From: Algoriphagus hitonicola
GTDB taxonomy: Bacteria; Bacteroidota; Bacteroidia; Cytophagales; Cyclobacteriaceae
Assembly: GCF_900113375.1 (NCBI RefSeq)
Contig: NZ_FOPC01000006.1
Span: 155,459 to 219,458 of the forward strand
Direction of reading: 5' to 3'
Length of the DNA stretch: 64,000 nucleotides
Notes under the pieces: generated by a model
What the model was told of the DNA's origin: nothing
The model's database searches: none
Seen by the model: the letters and a program-made list of their open reading frames with translations, nothing else
Translations under genes and position numbers: made by a program
Shown: positions 55,137-63,457 of the stretch, one piece after another
How positions within the stretch are numbered: position 1 is the stretch's first letter
Layout of the letters: the number at the start of each line of letters is the position of its first letter

Positions 55137-55164
55137 TTGAGTTGAATTTTTATTTCTACCTTTG
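55137..55164 (+). promoter_or_regulatory. Promoter of the IPExxxVDY-pyk unit
   Basis: TTG at 55137-55139 and TACCTTTG at 55157-55164 are 17 bp apart and match the Bacteroidota -33/-7 pattern, with an exact -7 element. It lies 22 bp before the ATG at 55186. Confidence 0.55.
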
Positions 55165-55185
55165 TTTTGCTCCATATCCGGCTCC

Positions 55186-55614
55186 ATGAAGAAGGTAAAA
55201 CTACAGATTGACCATACCTATGATTTCGAAATTTTAGGCCTCGTGTCTCCGGTTAAGGATTATAAAATGGCTTGGCTGGTCAATCGCGAATTAGATTTGG
55301 ATTTGATGAAAACCGATGATCTGGAAATTGAGTTTGTTTCGGATCCATTGATGAAAATTTCTCAATATTTCCTTTCTTTACCACATGGATATGTCCAATT
55401 GCTGAAAAACAAGGCGGTCAATTCCACCCATCAGGTCGCTTATTTAATCCCCGAGCTGAAATACATGGATTATTTTCTATTAGTTCAGGACGGTACCTTT
55501 CAAATCAATATAAATACATTTGTTTCCAAATTGGCAAAAGTACCTTTTATCCAAAATGTCATGAAGCTGGATGTCACCAAACTAAAATCAAAAGAAAACC
55601 TATTAACCTATTAA
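55186..55614 (+). CDS. IPExxxVDY family protein
   Basis: A 142-residue protein of the IPExxxVDY family, named for its signature; here the motif reads LIPELKYMDYF. I chose the ATG at 55186 (KKVKLQIDHTYDFEILG follows), since a TTG at 55162 adds eight residues that run into the -7 promoter element. It has no transmembrane helix. In Bacteroidota this gene often sits directly before pyruvate kinase, as here with a 3-bp gap, so a role in central metabolism is possible, but none is established. Confidence 0.9.
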   Translation: MKKVKLQIDHTYDFEILGLVSPVKDYKMAWLVNRELDLDLMKTDDLEIEFVSDPLMKISQYFLSLPHGYVQLLKNKAVNSTHQVAYLIPELKYMDYFLLVQDGTFQININTFVSKLAKVPFIQNVMKLDVTKLKSKENLLTY

Positions 55615-55617
55615 TCA

Positions 55618-57042
55618 ATGAGTCATTTTAATAAAACCAAAATACTGGCCACTATAGGACCTGCTTCCAATAATTACGAGACGATCAAAAGTCTTGCAGC
55701 TGCAGGTGCGAATGTGTTTAGACTGAATTTTTCTCATGGCACCCATGATATTCATCGGGAAGTGGTTCAGATCATCCGAAGAATAAATAAAGAATTGGAC
55801 ATCAATCTGGGAATTCTTCAAGATCTTCAGGGGCCAAAAATCAGGGTAGGAGAAGTAGAAAATAATGGTGTGGAAATTAATCCCGGAGACCAAATCACCA
55901 TCACCAATGATCCTGTGGTCGGTACCAAATCCTTGGTCAGCACCGTTTACCAAAATCTCCCCAATGATGTGGTCGAAGGTGATCGGATTTTGATTGATGA
56001 TGGTAATCTCGAATTGGTGGTGAATTCCACCGATGGAAAAAATGTAAACTGCACGGTAATTCATGGGGGAATTCTAAAATCCCGAAAAGGAATTAACCTG
56101 CCCAATACGAAGGTTTCTGCTCCCTCTCTTACGGAAAAAGATTTGGAAGATTTAGAATTTGGATTGGAACAGGATGTAGACTGGATTGCGCTTTCATTCG
56201 TTCGCTCAGCCGATGATATTCACGACTTGAGAAACCGAATCCAGCAGGCTGGTAAATCGTGTAAAATTGTTGCGAAAATCGAAAAGCCTGAGGCGTTGGA
56301 AAATATCGATGCGATCATCGAAGCGACTGATGCGATCATGGTTGCCCGTGGAGATTTGGGAGTGGAAGTTCCCATGGAAATTGTCCCACTTTGGCAAAAA
56401 CGGATGGTCGCAAAATGCAAGTTAGCCTGCAAGCCAGTAATCATCGCAACTCAGATGATGGAAAGTATGATCGTCAATCCAAGACCCACCCGTGCAGAAA
56501 CCAATGATGTGGGAAATGCCGTGTTGGACGGTGCGGATGCCGTTATGCTTTCTGCGGAAACCGCATCGGGAAATTATCCCGTGCATGCGGTAAAGGCTAT
56601 GAGTAGCATTATTAGGTACTTGGAAGAAAACGCTGATATCTATCATAATCTTTATAAAATCAATGAATCTGAGGACACATTTTTAAGTAATAATTTAATC
56701 CTGATGGCTGCTCGACTTTCTAGAAATGTCAAGGCGAAAGCTATCGTGGGAATTACCTCCTCAGGTTTTACCGGTTTTAGGATTGCCTCTCATCGTCCCA
56801 AGGCGAGTATATTTTTGTTTACCCGAAATGACAAGTTGATCACCCAAATGTCTTTGGTTTGGGGGATTCGTGCTTATCATTACTCCAGTCAAGTGTCTAC
56901 AGACGCTACCTTTGAGGATATAGAAAAAACCTTGAAAAAAGATGGTCATGTCAATTCAGGAGATATTATCATAAATACCGCAAGTATGCCACTCAAGGCG
57001 AAAGGAAGAACCAACATGCTGAAAATTCATATGGTGAATTAA
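55618..57042 (+). CDS. pyk: Pyruvate kinase
   Basis: A 474-residue pyruvate kinase converting phosphoenolpyruvate and ADP to pyruvate and ATP. TKILATIGPASNNYETI begins the barrel. NFSHGTH, KIRVGEVENN and VAKIEKPEALENIDAI (with the catalytic Lys in VAKIEKPEA) follow. MVARGDLGVEVPME and MMESMIVNPRPTRAETNDVGNAVLDGADAVMLSAETA are the active-site and magnesium regions. Length is normal. It is coupled to the IPExxxVDY gene by a 3-bp gap and is followed by a strong terminator. Confidence 0.97.
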   Translation: MSHFNKTKILATIGPASNNYETIKSLAAAGANVFRLNFSHGTHDIHREVVQIIRRINKELDINLGILQDLQGPKIRVGEVENNGVEINPGDQITITNDPVVGTKSLVSTVYQNLPNDVVEGDRILIDDGNLELVVNSTDGKNVNCTVIHGGILKSRKGINLPNTKVSAPSLTEKDLEDLEFGLEQDVDWIALSFVRSADDIHDLRNRIQQAGKSCKIVAKIEKPEALENIDAIIEATDAIMVARGDLGVEVPMEIVPLWQKRMVAKCKLACKPVIIATQMMESMIVNPRPTRAETNDVGNAVLDGADAVMLSAETASGNYPVHAVKAMSSIIRYLEENADIYHNLYKINESEDTFLSNNLILMAARLSRNVKAKAIVGITSSGFTGFRIASHRPKASIFLFTRNDKLITQMSLVWGIRAYHYSSQVSTDATFEDIEKTLKKDGHVNSGDIIINTASMPLKAKGRTNMLKIHMVN

Positions 57043-57063
57043 GCATGACTAAAAACTTGAAAA

Positions 57064-57092
57064 AAAAGGCCCTGATTTTGGGTCTTTTTTTT
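57064..57092 (+). terminator. Terminator of the pyruvate kinase gene
   Basis: An 8-bp stem (57064-57071 with 57079-57086, one G-U pair) and a 7-nt loop, running into nine T residues. It lies 22 bp after the pyk stop. Confidence 0.85.
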
Positions 57093-57126
57093 TGCCTGGC
57101 AAGGAATGGCCTAGAATACCTCGAAT

Positions 57127-57149
57127 ACTCTGATTTTCAGGATCAGAGT
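57127..57149. repeat. Perfect hairpin repeat between pyk and the fasciclin gene
   Basis: ACTCTGAT-TTTCAGG-ATCAGAGT, an 8-bp perfect inverted repeat with a 7-nt loop, not followed by a T run. It lies 150 bp upstream of the fasciclin gene. It may be a regulatory site or an old terminator. The rest of this 256-bp gap shows nothing I can name. Confidence 0.35.
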
Positions 57150-57298
57150 TGATCAAATTATCCTGTCATTCATACTCGATCAATTGCAATACAACTACTG
57201 AATCCGACCGTTCAACCTTAAAAAACAACAGTTCAACAATTTAAATTAATCAAATGGTCTTGGTATTGGTTTAGACATCAAACTAACCAAAATAAGCT

Positions 57299-59605
57299 AT
57301 GACCAAAATTTTCAAGTACTTGCTTATCGGGACCTTTTTTGTTTCACTCTTTGCCTGTGAAAACGAGGATTATCAAGGACCGATACCTTACCCCACTTTA
57401 ATGGAAGCAGCAGAGGATGCTGGACTTACCACTTTAGTCACTGCAGTTCGTTCTATCCCAGGATTGGAAGCGACACTTCAGGACCAAAATGAAATTACTG
57501 TTTTCGCACCGACCAATGAAGCATTTGCCAATGCACTAGTTGCATTTGATGCCGGTGACTTGGATGAATTGGTGGAAAATATCGGTGGTCCTATGAATTT
57601 GGAAACCGTTTTGGGATTTCACGTAGTACCCACTGTTATTTTTTCAGAACAACTCGACGAAACAAATGTGGTAACAACTTTATCAGGTCAGCAACTTACT
57701 GTTAATCGTGCACCTGGTGTGGTTACTGTGATCGATGCCACAGGTGCTACTGCTACAGTAGTGCAAGCAGATGTGGAAATCGAAAATGGCGTGGTACATG
57801 TGATCGACCGGGTATTGATCCCATCTATCGAGCTACCTAGTCCTAATTTGGTAGAAGCTGCTACCGAAGCTGGCTTGACAACTTTACTCGAAGCGGTAAC
57901 TGCGGTTGACGGATTGGCGGACAATCTTCTTGCTGCTGGTGAGATTACGGTATTCGCTCCTACCAATGAAGCTTTTGCAGCAGCATTGGAAGTTTTTGGT
58001 GCGGCAGATTTGAATGAATTAATGCTGAAAATCGGTGGTATTGAAAACCTGGAGCGTGTGCTTGGATTCCATGTAGTTCCAGCCGTAGCTTTTTCCTCAG
58101 ATTTAGAAGCAAGTAATACTTTTACGACACTTGCTGGACAGGATATAGTTGTTGAAGTTGCCGGTGGAGAAGTAACAGTAACAGATCAATTGGGCCGAAC
58201 TGCTCGAGTGGTTGCAGCTGATGTAGAAATCGCCAACGGTGTAGTTCACGTTATTGATGGTGTGATGTTGCCGGACTTGATGCTTCCGAATGTGGTAGAA
58301 GCGGCAACTGGTGCTGGTTTGACCACTTTAATTGATGCAGTAACTGCTGCAGATTTAGGAGATGCTCTATTGAATGCAGATGCCATCACCGTTTTTGCTC
58401 CGACCAATGAGGCCTTTGGTGCTGCTTTAGAAGCATTCAATGCTGATAACCTAGATCAATTAGTCGCTCGAATCGGAGGTGTCGAAAATCTTCAGACTGT
58501 ACTTGGTTTCCATGTCGTACCGGCTGTTGCATTTTCTTCTGATCTGGAAGCTACCAATACATTTACAACCTTAGCTGGTCAGGAATTGACCGTAGAAGCT
58601 GGTGACAGTGGCGTGACAGTAACAGATGCCTTAGGAAATACCTCTAATGTAGTTACAGCTGATGTAGCGATCGAAAATGGAGTGGTTCATGTGATTGATG
58701 GAGTTTTACTTCCTGAATTTACCTTGCCAAATGTAGTAGAAGCTGCTACTGCAGCCAACTTGACTGTTCTGCTTGATGCGGTTACCGCAGCAGGATTAGG
58801 TCAGACCCTTTTGGATGCCGAAGAAATCACTGTTTTCGCGCCAACCAATCAGGCTTTTGTAGATCTGTTGGGAGCTTTGAGTCTAAATTCTCTTGAGGAA
58901 TTGATTGATGCAGTGGGCGTAGAAGAGTTAGTTCGAATTCTAGGTTTTCATGTGGTACCTGCTACTGCTTTTTCTTTTGACCTTGCTGATGGCGAGCAGA
59001 CCGTACCGACTTTGGCAGATGAAGAATTAACCGTAACTCGATCAGGTGGCGCTGTTACAGTGACTGACGCAAGAGGAAATACATTTGATGTCGTGGCTGC
59101 TGATGTGGCTATCGATAACGGCGTGGTTCACGTGATCGACGGAGTACTATTGCCATCTGAGGATTTACCAAATGTAGTAGAAGCTGCCACAGATGCTGGT
59201 CTTACAGTATTGCTTGATGCAGTCACTGAAGCCGGTCTAGGTCAGACACTTTTGGACGCGGAAGCAATCACTGTATTTGCGCCAACCAATCAAGCTTTTG
59301 TGGACTTGCTTAATGAACTTAGTTTAGGTTCATTGGACGAGCTAGTTGACGCGATTGGAATTGAAGGATTGCAGAAAGTATTAGGATTTCATGTCGTTCC
59401 TTCTGTTGCTTTTGCTGCTGATCTTCAGGAAGGTGAGCAAATGGTGCCTACGCTTGCTGACGAAATGTTAACTGTAACTAGAACTGGTAACTCGGTAACC
59501 GTTACGGATGCTGAGGGCAACGTTTATAATGTCGTGACAGCTGACGTGGCTATTGAAAACGGGGTAGTCCATGTGATTGATGGAGTACTTTTACCAACAC
59601 TTTAA
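57299..59605 (+). CDS. Five-repeat fasciclin (FAS1) lipoprotein
   Basis: A 768-residue surface lipoprotein. The signal peptide ends in LFAC with Cys20 as the lipidation site; the residues after it (Glu-Asn-Glu-Asp) resemble the acidic export signal that sends lipoproteins to the cell surface in this phylum. Five FAS1 domains follow, starting at about residues 33, 183, 331, 478 and 625. Each has VVEAA...L, ITVFAPTNxAF, GFHVVP and a final NGVVHVID box. FAS1 domains usually mediate adhesion to matrix or polysaccharide. Repeats 4 and 5 are most alike, sharing GLGQTLLDAE and TNQAFVDLL, which suggests recent duplication. Confidence 0.95.
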   Translation: MTKIFKYLLIGTFFVSLFACENEDYQGPIPYPTLMEAAEDAGLTTLVTAVRSIPGLEATLQDQNEITVFAPTNEAFANALVAFDAGDLDELVENIGGPMNLETVLGFHVVPTVIFSEQLDETNVVTTLSGQQLTVNRAPGVVTVIDATGATATVVQADVEIENGVVHVIDRVLIPSIELPSPNLVEAATEAGLTTLLEAVTAVDGLADNLLAAGEITVFAPTNEAFAAALEVFGAADLNELMLKIGGIENLERVLGFHVVPAVAFSSDLEASNTFTTLAGQDIVVEVAGGEVTVTDQLGRTARVVAADVEIANGVVHVIDGVMLPDLMLPNVVEAATGAGLTTLIDAVTAADLGDALLNADAITVFAPTNEAFGAALEAFNADNLDQLVARIGGVENLQTVLGFHVVPAVAFSSDLEATNTFTTLAGQELTVEAGDSGVTVTDALGNTSNVVTADVAIENGVVHVIDGVLLPEFTLPNVVEAATAANLTVLLDAVTAAGLGQTLLDAEEITVFAPTNQAFVDLLGALSLNSLEELIDAVGVEELVRILGFHVVPATAFSFDLADGEQTVPTLADEELTVTRSGGAVTVTDARGNTFDVVAADVAIDNGVVHVIDGVLLPSEDLPNVVEAATDAGLTVLLDAVTEAGLGQTLLDAEAITVFAPTNQAFVDLLNELSLGSLDELVDAIGIEGLQKVLGFHVVPSVAFAADLQEGEQMVPTLADEMLTVTRTGNSVTVTDAEGNVYNVVTADVAIENGVVHVIDGVLLPTL

Positions 59606-59632
59606 AAATGTCATAGTGATTTAACTACCACT

Positions 59633-59668
59633 TTCAAGGGAGGGCAAGTTCTCTCCCTTGAATTTTAT
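59633..59668 (+). terminator. Terminator of the fasciclin gene
   Basis: A perfect 10-bp stem (59633-59642 with 59653-59662) and a 10-nt loop, followed by TTTT and a further T-rich run. It lies 27 bp past the stop codon. Confidence 0.82.
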
Positions 59669-59740
59669 TCATTTTTTAGGGCGGCAAAGTAACGCAAATG
59701 GCATAACTATCATCTATCAGTGTAGCAAGTTTCGTAGCGA

Positions 59741-60769
59741 ATGTTTGGGCATAGATATAAGTTTTTGTTTCCTGGATTGCTGGGGCTTTATTCATTTTTC
59801 AATATTCTGATATTGGATGGAGATCGGTTATTTCAGGCCTCTTTACCAGAGAGTCAGCTCTTTGTTCTGATTATTATTCTATCTTACGGAATCTGGATGA
59901 TCAATTGGGCGATAGAATTATTGCTTATAAAAAACTTCCCAAAAACACACCCTCTTGTAGTGCAGTTTATCGCTAGTGCAGCTGCAATGGCTATGTTGGC
60001 CCAGTTATCAATGGGGCTAAGCGGAGTGTTGTTTGGTGGGCCATTTGGTTTGAGTTCAAAAAATTTCCTGTTGACTTTTGGGTTTCTTTCCCGATTAAAT
60101 CTGTTTCTCAACTGCCTAAATGCCATTTATTTTTTCAGCCAAAAATTAAATGAAAAGCAACTTGAAACCGAAAAACTGAAGCTTTTGGGAGCTGAAGCAA
60201 AATTGGAGTCCATCAATTCCCAATTAAACCCCCATTTCTTTTTCAATAATTTGAGTGCTCTATCGGTTTTGATTCATCAAAATGTCGATCAAGCAGATCA
60301 ATATCTTCAAAAACTCAGTTTAATTTATCGCTATATCCTCAATAATAAGATCAATGAATTGGTGAGTTTGGAGGAGGAGCTTTCCTTTTTGCAAAACTAT
60401 CTGGATTTGCTTCAAATCAGATTTCAGGATTCGTTGAGTTTTTCCATGTCTATTGATCAAGCGGTGCGAACAAAAATGATTCCTCCGGCAGTTCTTCAGA
60501 TTTTGGTCGAAAACGTGGTCAAGCATAATTTCTTTACGTTGAAAAATCCCCTTCAAATTCAAATTCAAGCGGCTCAGAATACCTTGTCGGTAAAGAACAA
60601 TATTCAACCCAAAAAACCTATCGAAGGCTCCACGGGAATTGGTCTTCAAAACATTTCAGACCGCTATAAGTTTTTGAATCAGTCTATTATAATCCATTCG
60701 CAAGGTGGTGTTTTTGAAGTTGTATTACCGTTAATTGATGGACATGAAACTACTGTTAGTCGAGGATGA
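59741..60769 (+). CDS. LytS/YehU-type sensor histidine kinase
   Basis: A 342-residue membrane histidine kinase. About four hydrophobic helices lie in residues 8-130, then a linker coil (FSQKLNEKQLETEKLKLLG). The kinase core has NPHFFFNNLSALS, with the phosphoacceptor His165, then NNKINELVSLEEEL and STGIGLQNISDRYKFL as the ATP-binding glycine block. This is the HisK_LytS type. The LytTR regulator gene overlaps its end by 32 bp. The pair lies directly after the fasciclin gene, though no evidence links them. Confidence 0.93.
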   Translation: MFGHRYKFLFPGLLGLYSFFNILILDGDRLFQASLPESQLFVLIIILSYGIWMINWAIELLLIKNFPKTHPLVVQFIASAAAMAMLAQLSMGLSGVLFGGPFGLSSKNFLLTFGFLSRLNLFLNCLNAIYFFSQKLNEKQLETEKLKLLGAEAKLESINSQLNPHFFFNNLSALSVLIHQNVDQADQYLQKLSLIYRYILNNKINELVSLEEELSFLQNYLDLLQIRFQDSLSFSMSIDQAVRTKMIPPAVLQILVENVVKHNFFTLKNPLQIQIQAAQNTLSVKNNIQPKKPIEGSTGIGLQNISDRYKFLNQSIIIHSQGGVFEVVLPLIDGHETTVSRG

Positions 60770-61514
60770 GCTGTTGGCAAGACAAAGAATCGATTCGATC
60801 ATCTCGAAGTATTCAGCAGATTGGGTGATATCAGAATATGTGCAAAGCGTCACGGAATTCAAATCCGCCTTAGCGCATGTTCAGGATTTTGACTTGATTC
60901 TATGCGATATTCATTTGGCTGATGGATTGAGCTTTCGAGCCTTACAAGAGGTCGAGCTTTTCATTCCCATCGTGTTTATCACGGCCTATGACCAATATGC
61001 ATTGGAAGCTTTTGATCACAACTGCATTGATTATGTATTGAAACCGATACAGGAAGACCGATTGATCAAAGCGCTGGACAAAGCAAGTAAGTTTAGTGGG
61101 AAAGTTCAGAAAAATTCAACTCCACCTGAATTTTTTGGAGAATTGTTGAGATACTATTTGCCAAAAACGTACAAGAAGCGATTTTTGACTAAAGTCGGTA
61201 GTAAATTTGTTTTTGTTCCGGTAGAAAAAGTCGCTTATTTTTATTCTGAGGAAGGAATCACCTATCTGGTCGAAAGTGATTCATCCATGCGGTATATTGT
61301 GGATCATTCCTTGACCGAATTACACCAAGAACTCCTAGATCCTTTGAAATTCTATCGCATCAATCGCTCTATGATCATTAATTTGGACGGGCTGATCGAA
61401 ATCAAACCTTATCAAAATGGGAGATTGGCACTTTTACTAAATGTCAAATCTGAGGAATTGGTAGTGGTGGCTAGGGAAAAAGTCACTGAATTTAAAAACT
61501 GGATCAATCAATAA
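60738..61514 (+). CDS. LytTR-domain response regulator
   Basis: A 258-residue response regulator. The receiver domain (about 1-120) has acidic LLVEDE, the phosphoacceptor in CDIHLADG (Asp55 if counted from the ATG at 60744), FITAYD and the Lys in YVLKPI. The C-terminal LytTR DNA-binding domain (about 155-255) has GSKFVFVPVEKVAYFYSEEG and FYRINRSMIINL. I chose the ATG at 60738; 60744 is also possible, and TTG at 60735 is unlikely. It overlaps the sensor gene and partners it. The regulon is unknown. Confidence 0.94.
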   Translation: MDMKLLLVEDELLARQRIDSIISKYSADWVISEYVQSVTEFKSALAHVQDFDLILCDIHLADGLSFRALQEVELFIPIVFITAYDQYALEAFDHNCIDYVLKPIQEDRLIKALDKASKFSGKVQKNSTPPEFFGELLRYYLPKTYKKRFLTKVGSKFVFVPVEKVAYFYSEEGITYLVESDSSMRYIVDHSLTELHQELLDPLKFYRINRSMIINLDGLIEIKPYQNGRLALLLNVKSEELVVVAREKVTEFKNWINQ

Positions 61515-61516
61515 AA

Positions 61517-61879
61517 ATGCTTCGTTTTTTCCTTTTGCAATGCTTGTTTATAAGCGCCTTTGCTTCAGTTTCCTTTGGACAAACTGCTGATTTAGATTCA
61601 CTTAAACAAACAATTCTTCAATTCGACGAGGATTTGTATCAAGTCGAACTCAATCTTCATCAATCTCAAAAGCAACTTAAAACAGGAATTTTTATAGCCA
61701 CTGTCGGCTACACGGTCACGATTGTAGGAGGACAACTTTTGGGAAGAAATCCATCCTTAGGAGAGACCTTGCTGTACGCAGGCGGAGCAACTGGAATTGT
61801 AGGCACTTTTGTACTCGTAGATGGATTTAAAAAAATATCCTTGAGAAAACCAAGTCGGCGATTGCTGGGAACTCCCTAG
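61517..61879 (+). CDS. Small exported membrane protein of unknown function
   Basis: A 120-residue protein. It has a signal peptide (residues 1-21, ending SFGQ), a coiled-coil-like stretch (about 25-52, VELNLHQSQKQLK) and two hydrophobic glycine-rich segments (about 54-72 and 82-102). It ends in a basic tail (SRRLLGTP). It starts 2 bp after the LytTR regulator stop, so it is probably the third gene of that operon. Its stop is one base from the stop of the convergent rqcH gene. I do not recognise the family. Confidence 0.6.
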   Translation: MLRFFLLQCLFISAFASVSFGQTADLDSLKQTILQFDEDLYQVELNLHQSQKQLKTGIFIATVGYTVTIVGGQLLGRNPSLGETLLYAGGATGIVGTFVLVDGFKKISLRKPSRRLLGTP

Positions 61880-63457
61880 TCAATTTGCACTGATCTGTTC
61901 ATCGGGCCCCATCGGTGCTACCATCAGGACAGATTCCCGATCGACCATGACAGAGCCAGGAGCGCTTCCTTTTACTTTCCGAACATATTTTGCCTCCGTG
62001 TAGATGATCGGTGCCAAGCTTTCAGTTTTAAATTTAGAATAGTAAGCAGCTAACGACGCAGCTCGCTCCAAAACAGGATCAGGAATGACCTGATTTCCTT
62101 TTTTTCGGATGATCACATGAGAACCTGCAACTTGTCTAGCATGGAGCCAAAGGTCATCTTTGTGAATAAAATTACGAAGCATTTCGTCATTGTCCTTTGC
62201 AGACTTACCTACCCAAACCGAAAAACCCTCAATTTCAAATTGTTTAAAAGGCAATCCCTCAGGAGCTTTTTGAAGGACTTTGTCTGACTGATGCTCTTTC
62301 TTGAATTTTTTCAAATCTCTAAAACCAGTCATTTCTTGCAGTTCCAAAAGAATGGCTTCTAGGTCTTCTAGTTGGCTTTTTTTAGCGGAAATGGTATTTT
62401 CTAACTGCTGGATTTCCAATTGCCTGTTTTTACTTTTCCGATACAGTTGAGCAGCCAGTTCCTGAGGTTTTTGATTGGGTTTTAAAGCTACTTTAATCTG
62501 CTCATTCGAGTAGAAATTGAATAATTCGGCTGCCTTGACTCCATTTTGAAATTCGTGTAAATTGGCCATGATCACATCCGCAAGTTGAGATGGAGGAGGA
62601 CTCTGGATCAAATCCTCTAGTTTCTGACTGGATTTTTGGATGTAATTTTTCGCTTTTTTGAATTGGTCCTCATAAGTTTTGGACAAGGATTTTTTCTCCT
62701 TTTCAAAACTTCCAACTACCAAGGCCCTGTGAAATAATTCATTTAATGCCTCAATCGGGTCTGCAAAAGTTTGAATCACCTGTGAATCGGGCAGAAGAGT
62801 CAGGTAAACATCAGAATCTCGCTGCGCAATAGAATAGAGCGGCGTGTCCAACATATCCATTACTTCTTGCATAAGTTCCCACTTGGATTCGAGATCGGCT
62901 TGGATATAGCCTTTTTCCTTCAGCCATTCCCGGGGGACTTTGCCCAATGTAGGAAGAAACTGAGAAGCATTTCCCTCGAGTTCTAAAAACAGGTTTTTGC
63001 TCAGGTCAAAAGATTTTTCCAGCGCTGTCCAATCCAGCGTTTTATCCTCTTTCAATTCATTCCTGAAAACGTAAAGGGGGGTGGTTTCGCCTTTTTGATA
63101 AAATAAAATATTACTTCGATTTCCGTGCAGTTTAAAGAGCAGCTGATCACCGGAGAAAAAATGGATAAAAAATGCCCGCTCAAAATTTAGGACTTGAACG
63201 CTTTTTATTTTCTGCCCGATCAATTCGGGAAAGAGGTCGATACTGTTTCGCTTGGCACGTTGGAATCGTTCTGGAAAGCTATAAAATACCTGAGGGGCTA
63301 AAAGATGCGCCCGAATAAATCGACATTCATCTTGCTTTTCAAGTGCTATGATTAGCTCATCTTTATTCTGGGAAAAACATGCCGTGACTGAATACCCCAA
63401 AAGCACATCACTCAATCGGGGACAGAGGAAAGTAAGAAAATGAAAATTTAGATGCAT
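61880..63457 (-). CDS. rqcH: NFACT-family ribosome quality control protein (RqcH-like)
   Basis: A 525-residue NFACT protein, homologous to RqcH/Rqc2, which acts on stalled 50S-tRNA complexes. The NFACT-N domain covers about 1-180. A helical middle holds two helix-hairpin-helix/coiled-coil segments (about 250-370). The NFACT-R (DUF814) domain starts near 410, with WLHARQVAGSHVIIRKKG and AASLAAYYSKFK. The B. subtilis Asp97-Arg98 pair needed for alanine tailing is replaced here by Glu93-Arg94 (NFERAFF), judged by eye. It shares one base with the MBL-fold gene upstream. Confidence 0.85.
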   Translation of the reverse strand: MHLNFHFLTFLCPRLSDVLLGYSVTACFSQNKDELIIALEKQDECRFIRAHLLAPQVFYSFPERFQRAKRNSIDLFPELIGQKIKSVQVLNFERAFFIHFFSGDQLLFKLHGNRSNILFYQKGETTPLYVFRNELKEDKTLDWTALEKSFDLSKNLFLELEGNASQFLPTLGKVPREWLKEKGYIQADLESKWELMQEVMDMLDTPLYSIAQRDSDVYLTLLPDSQVIQTFADPIEALNELFHRALVVGSFEKEKKSLSKTYEDQFKKAKNYIQKSSQKLEDLIQSPPPSQLADVIMANLHEFQNGVKAAELFNFYSNEQIKVALKPNQKPQELAAQLYRKSKNRQLEIQQLENTISAKKSQLEDLEAILLELQEMTGFRDLKKFKKEHQSDKVLQKAPEGLPFKQFEIEGFSVWVGKSAKDNDEMLRNFIHKDDLWLHARQVAGSHVIIRKKGNQVIPDPVLERAASLAAYYSKFKTESLAPIIYTEAKYVRKVKGSAPGSVMVDRESVLMVAPMGPDEQISAN

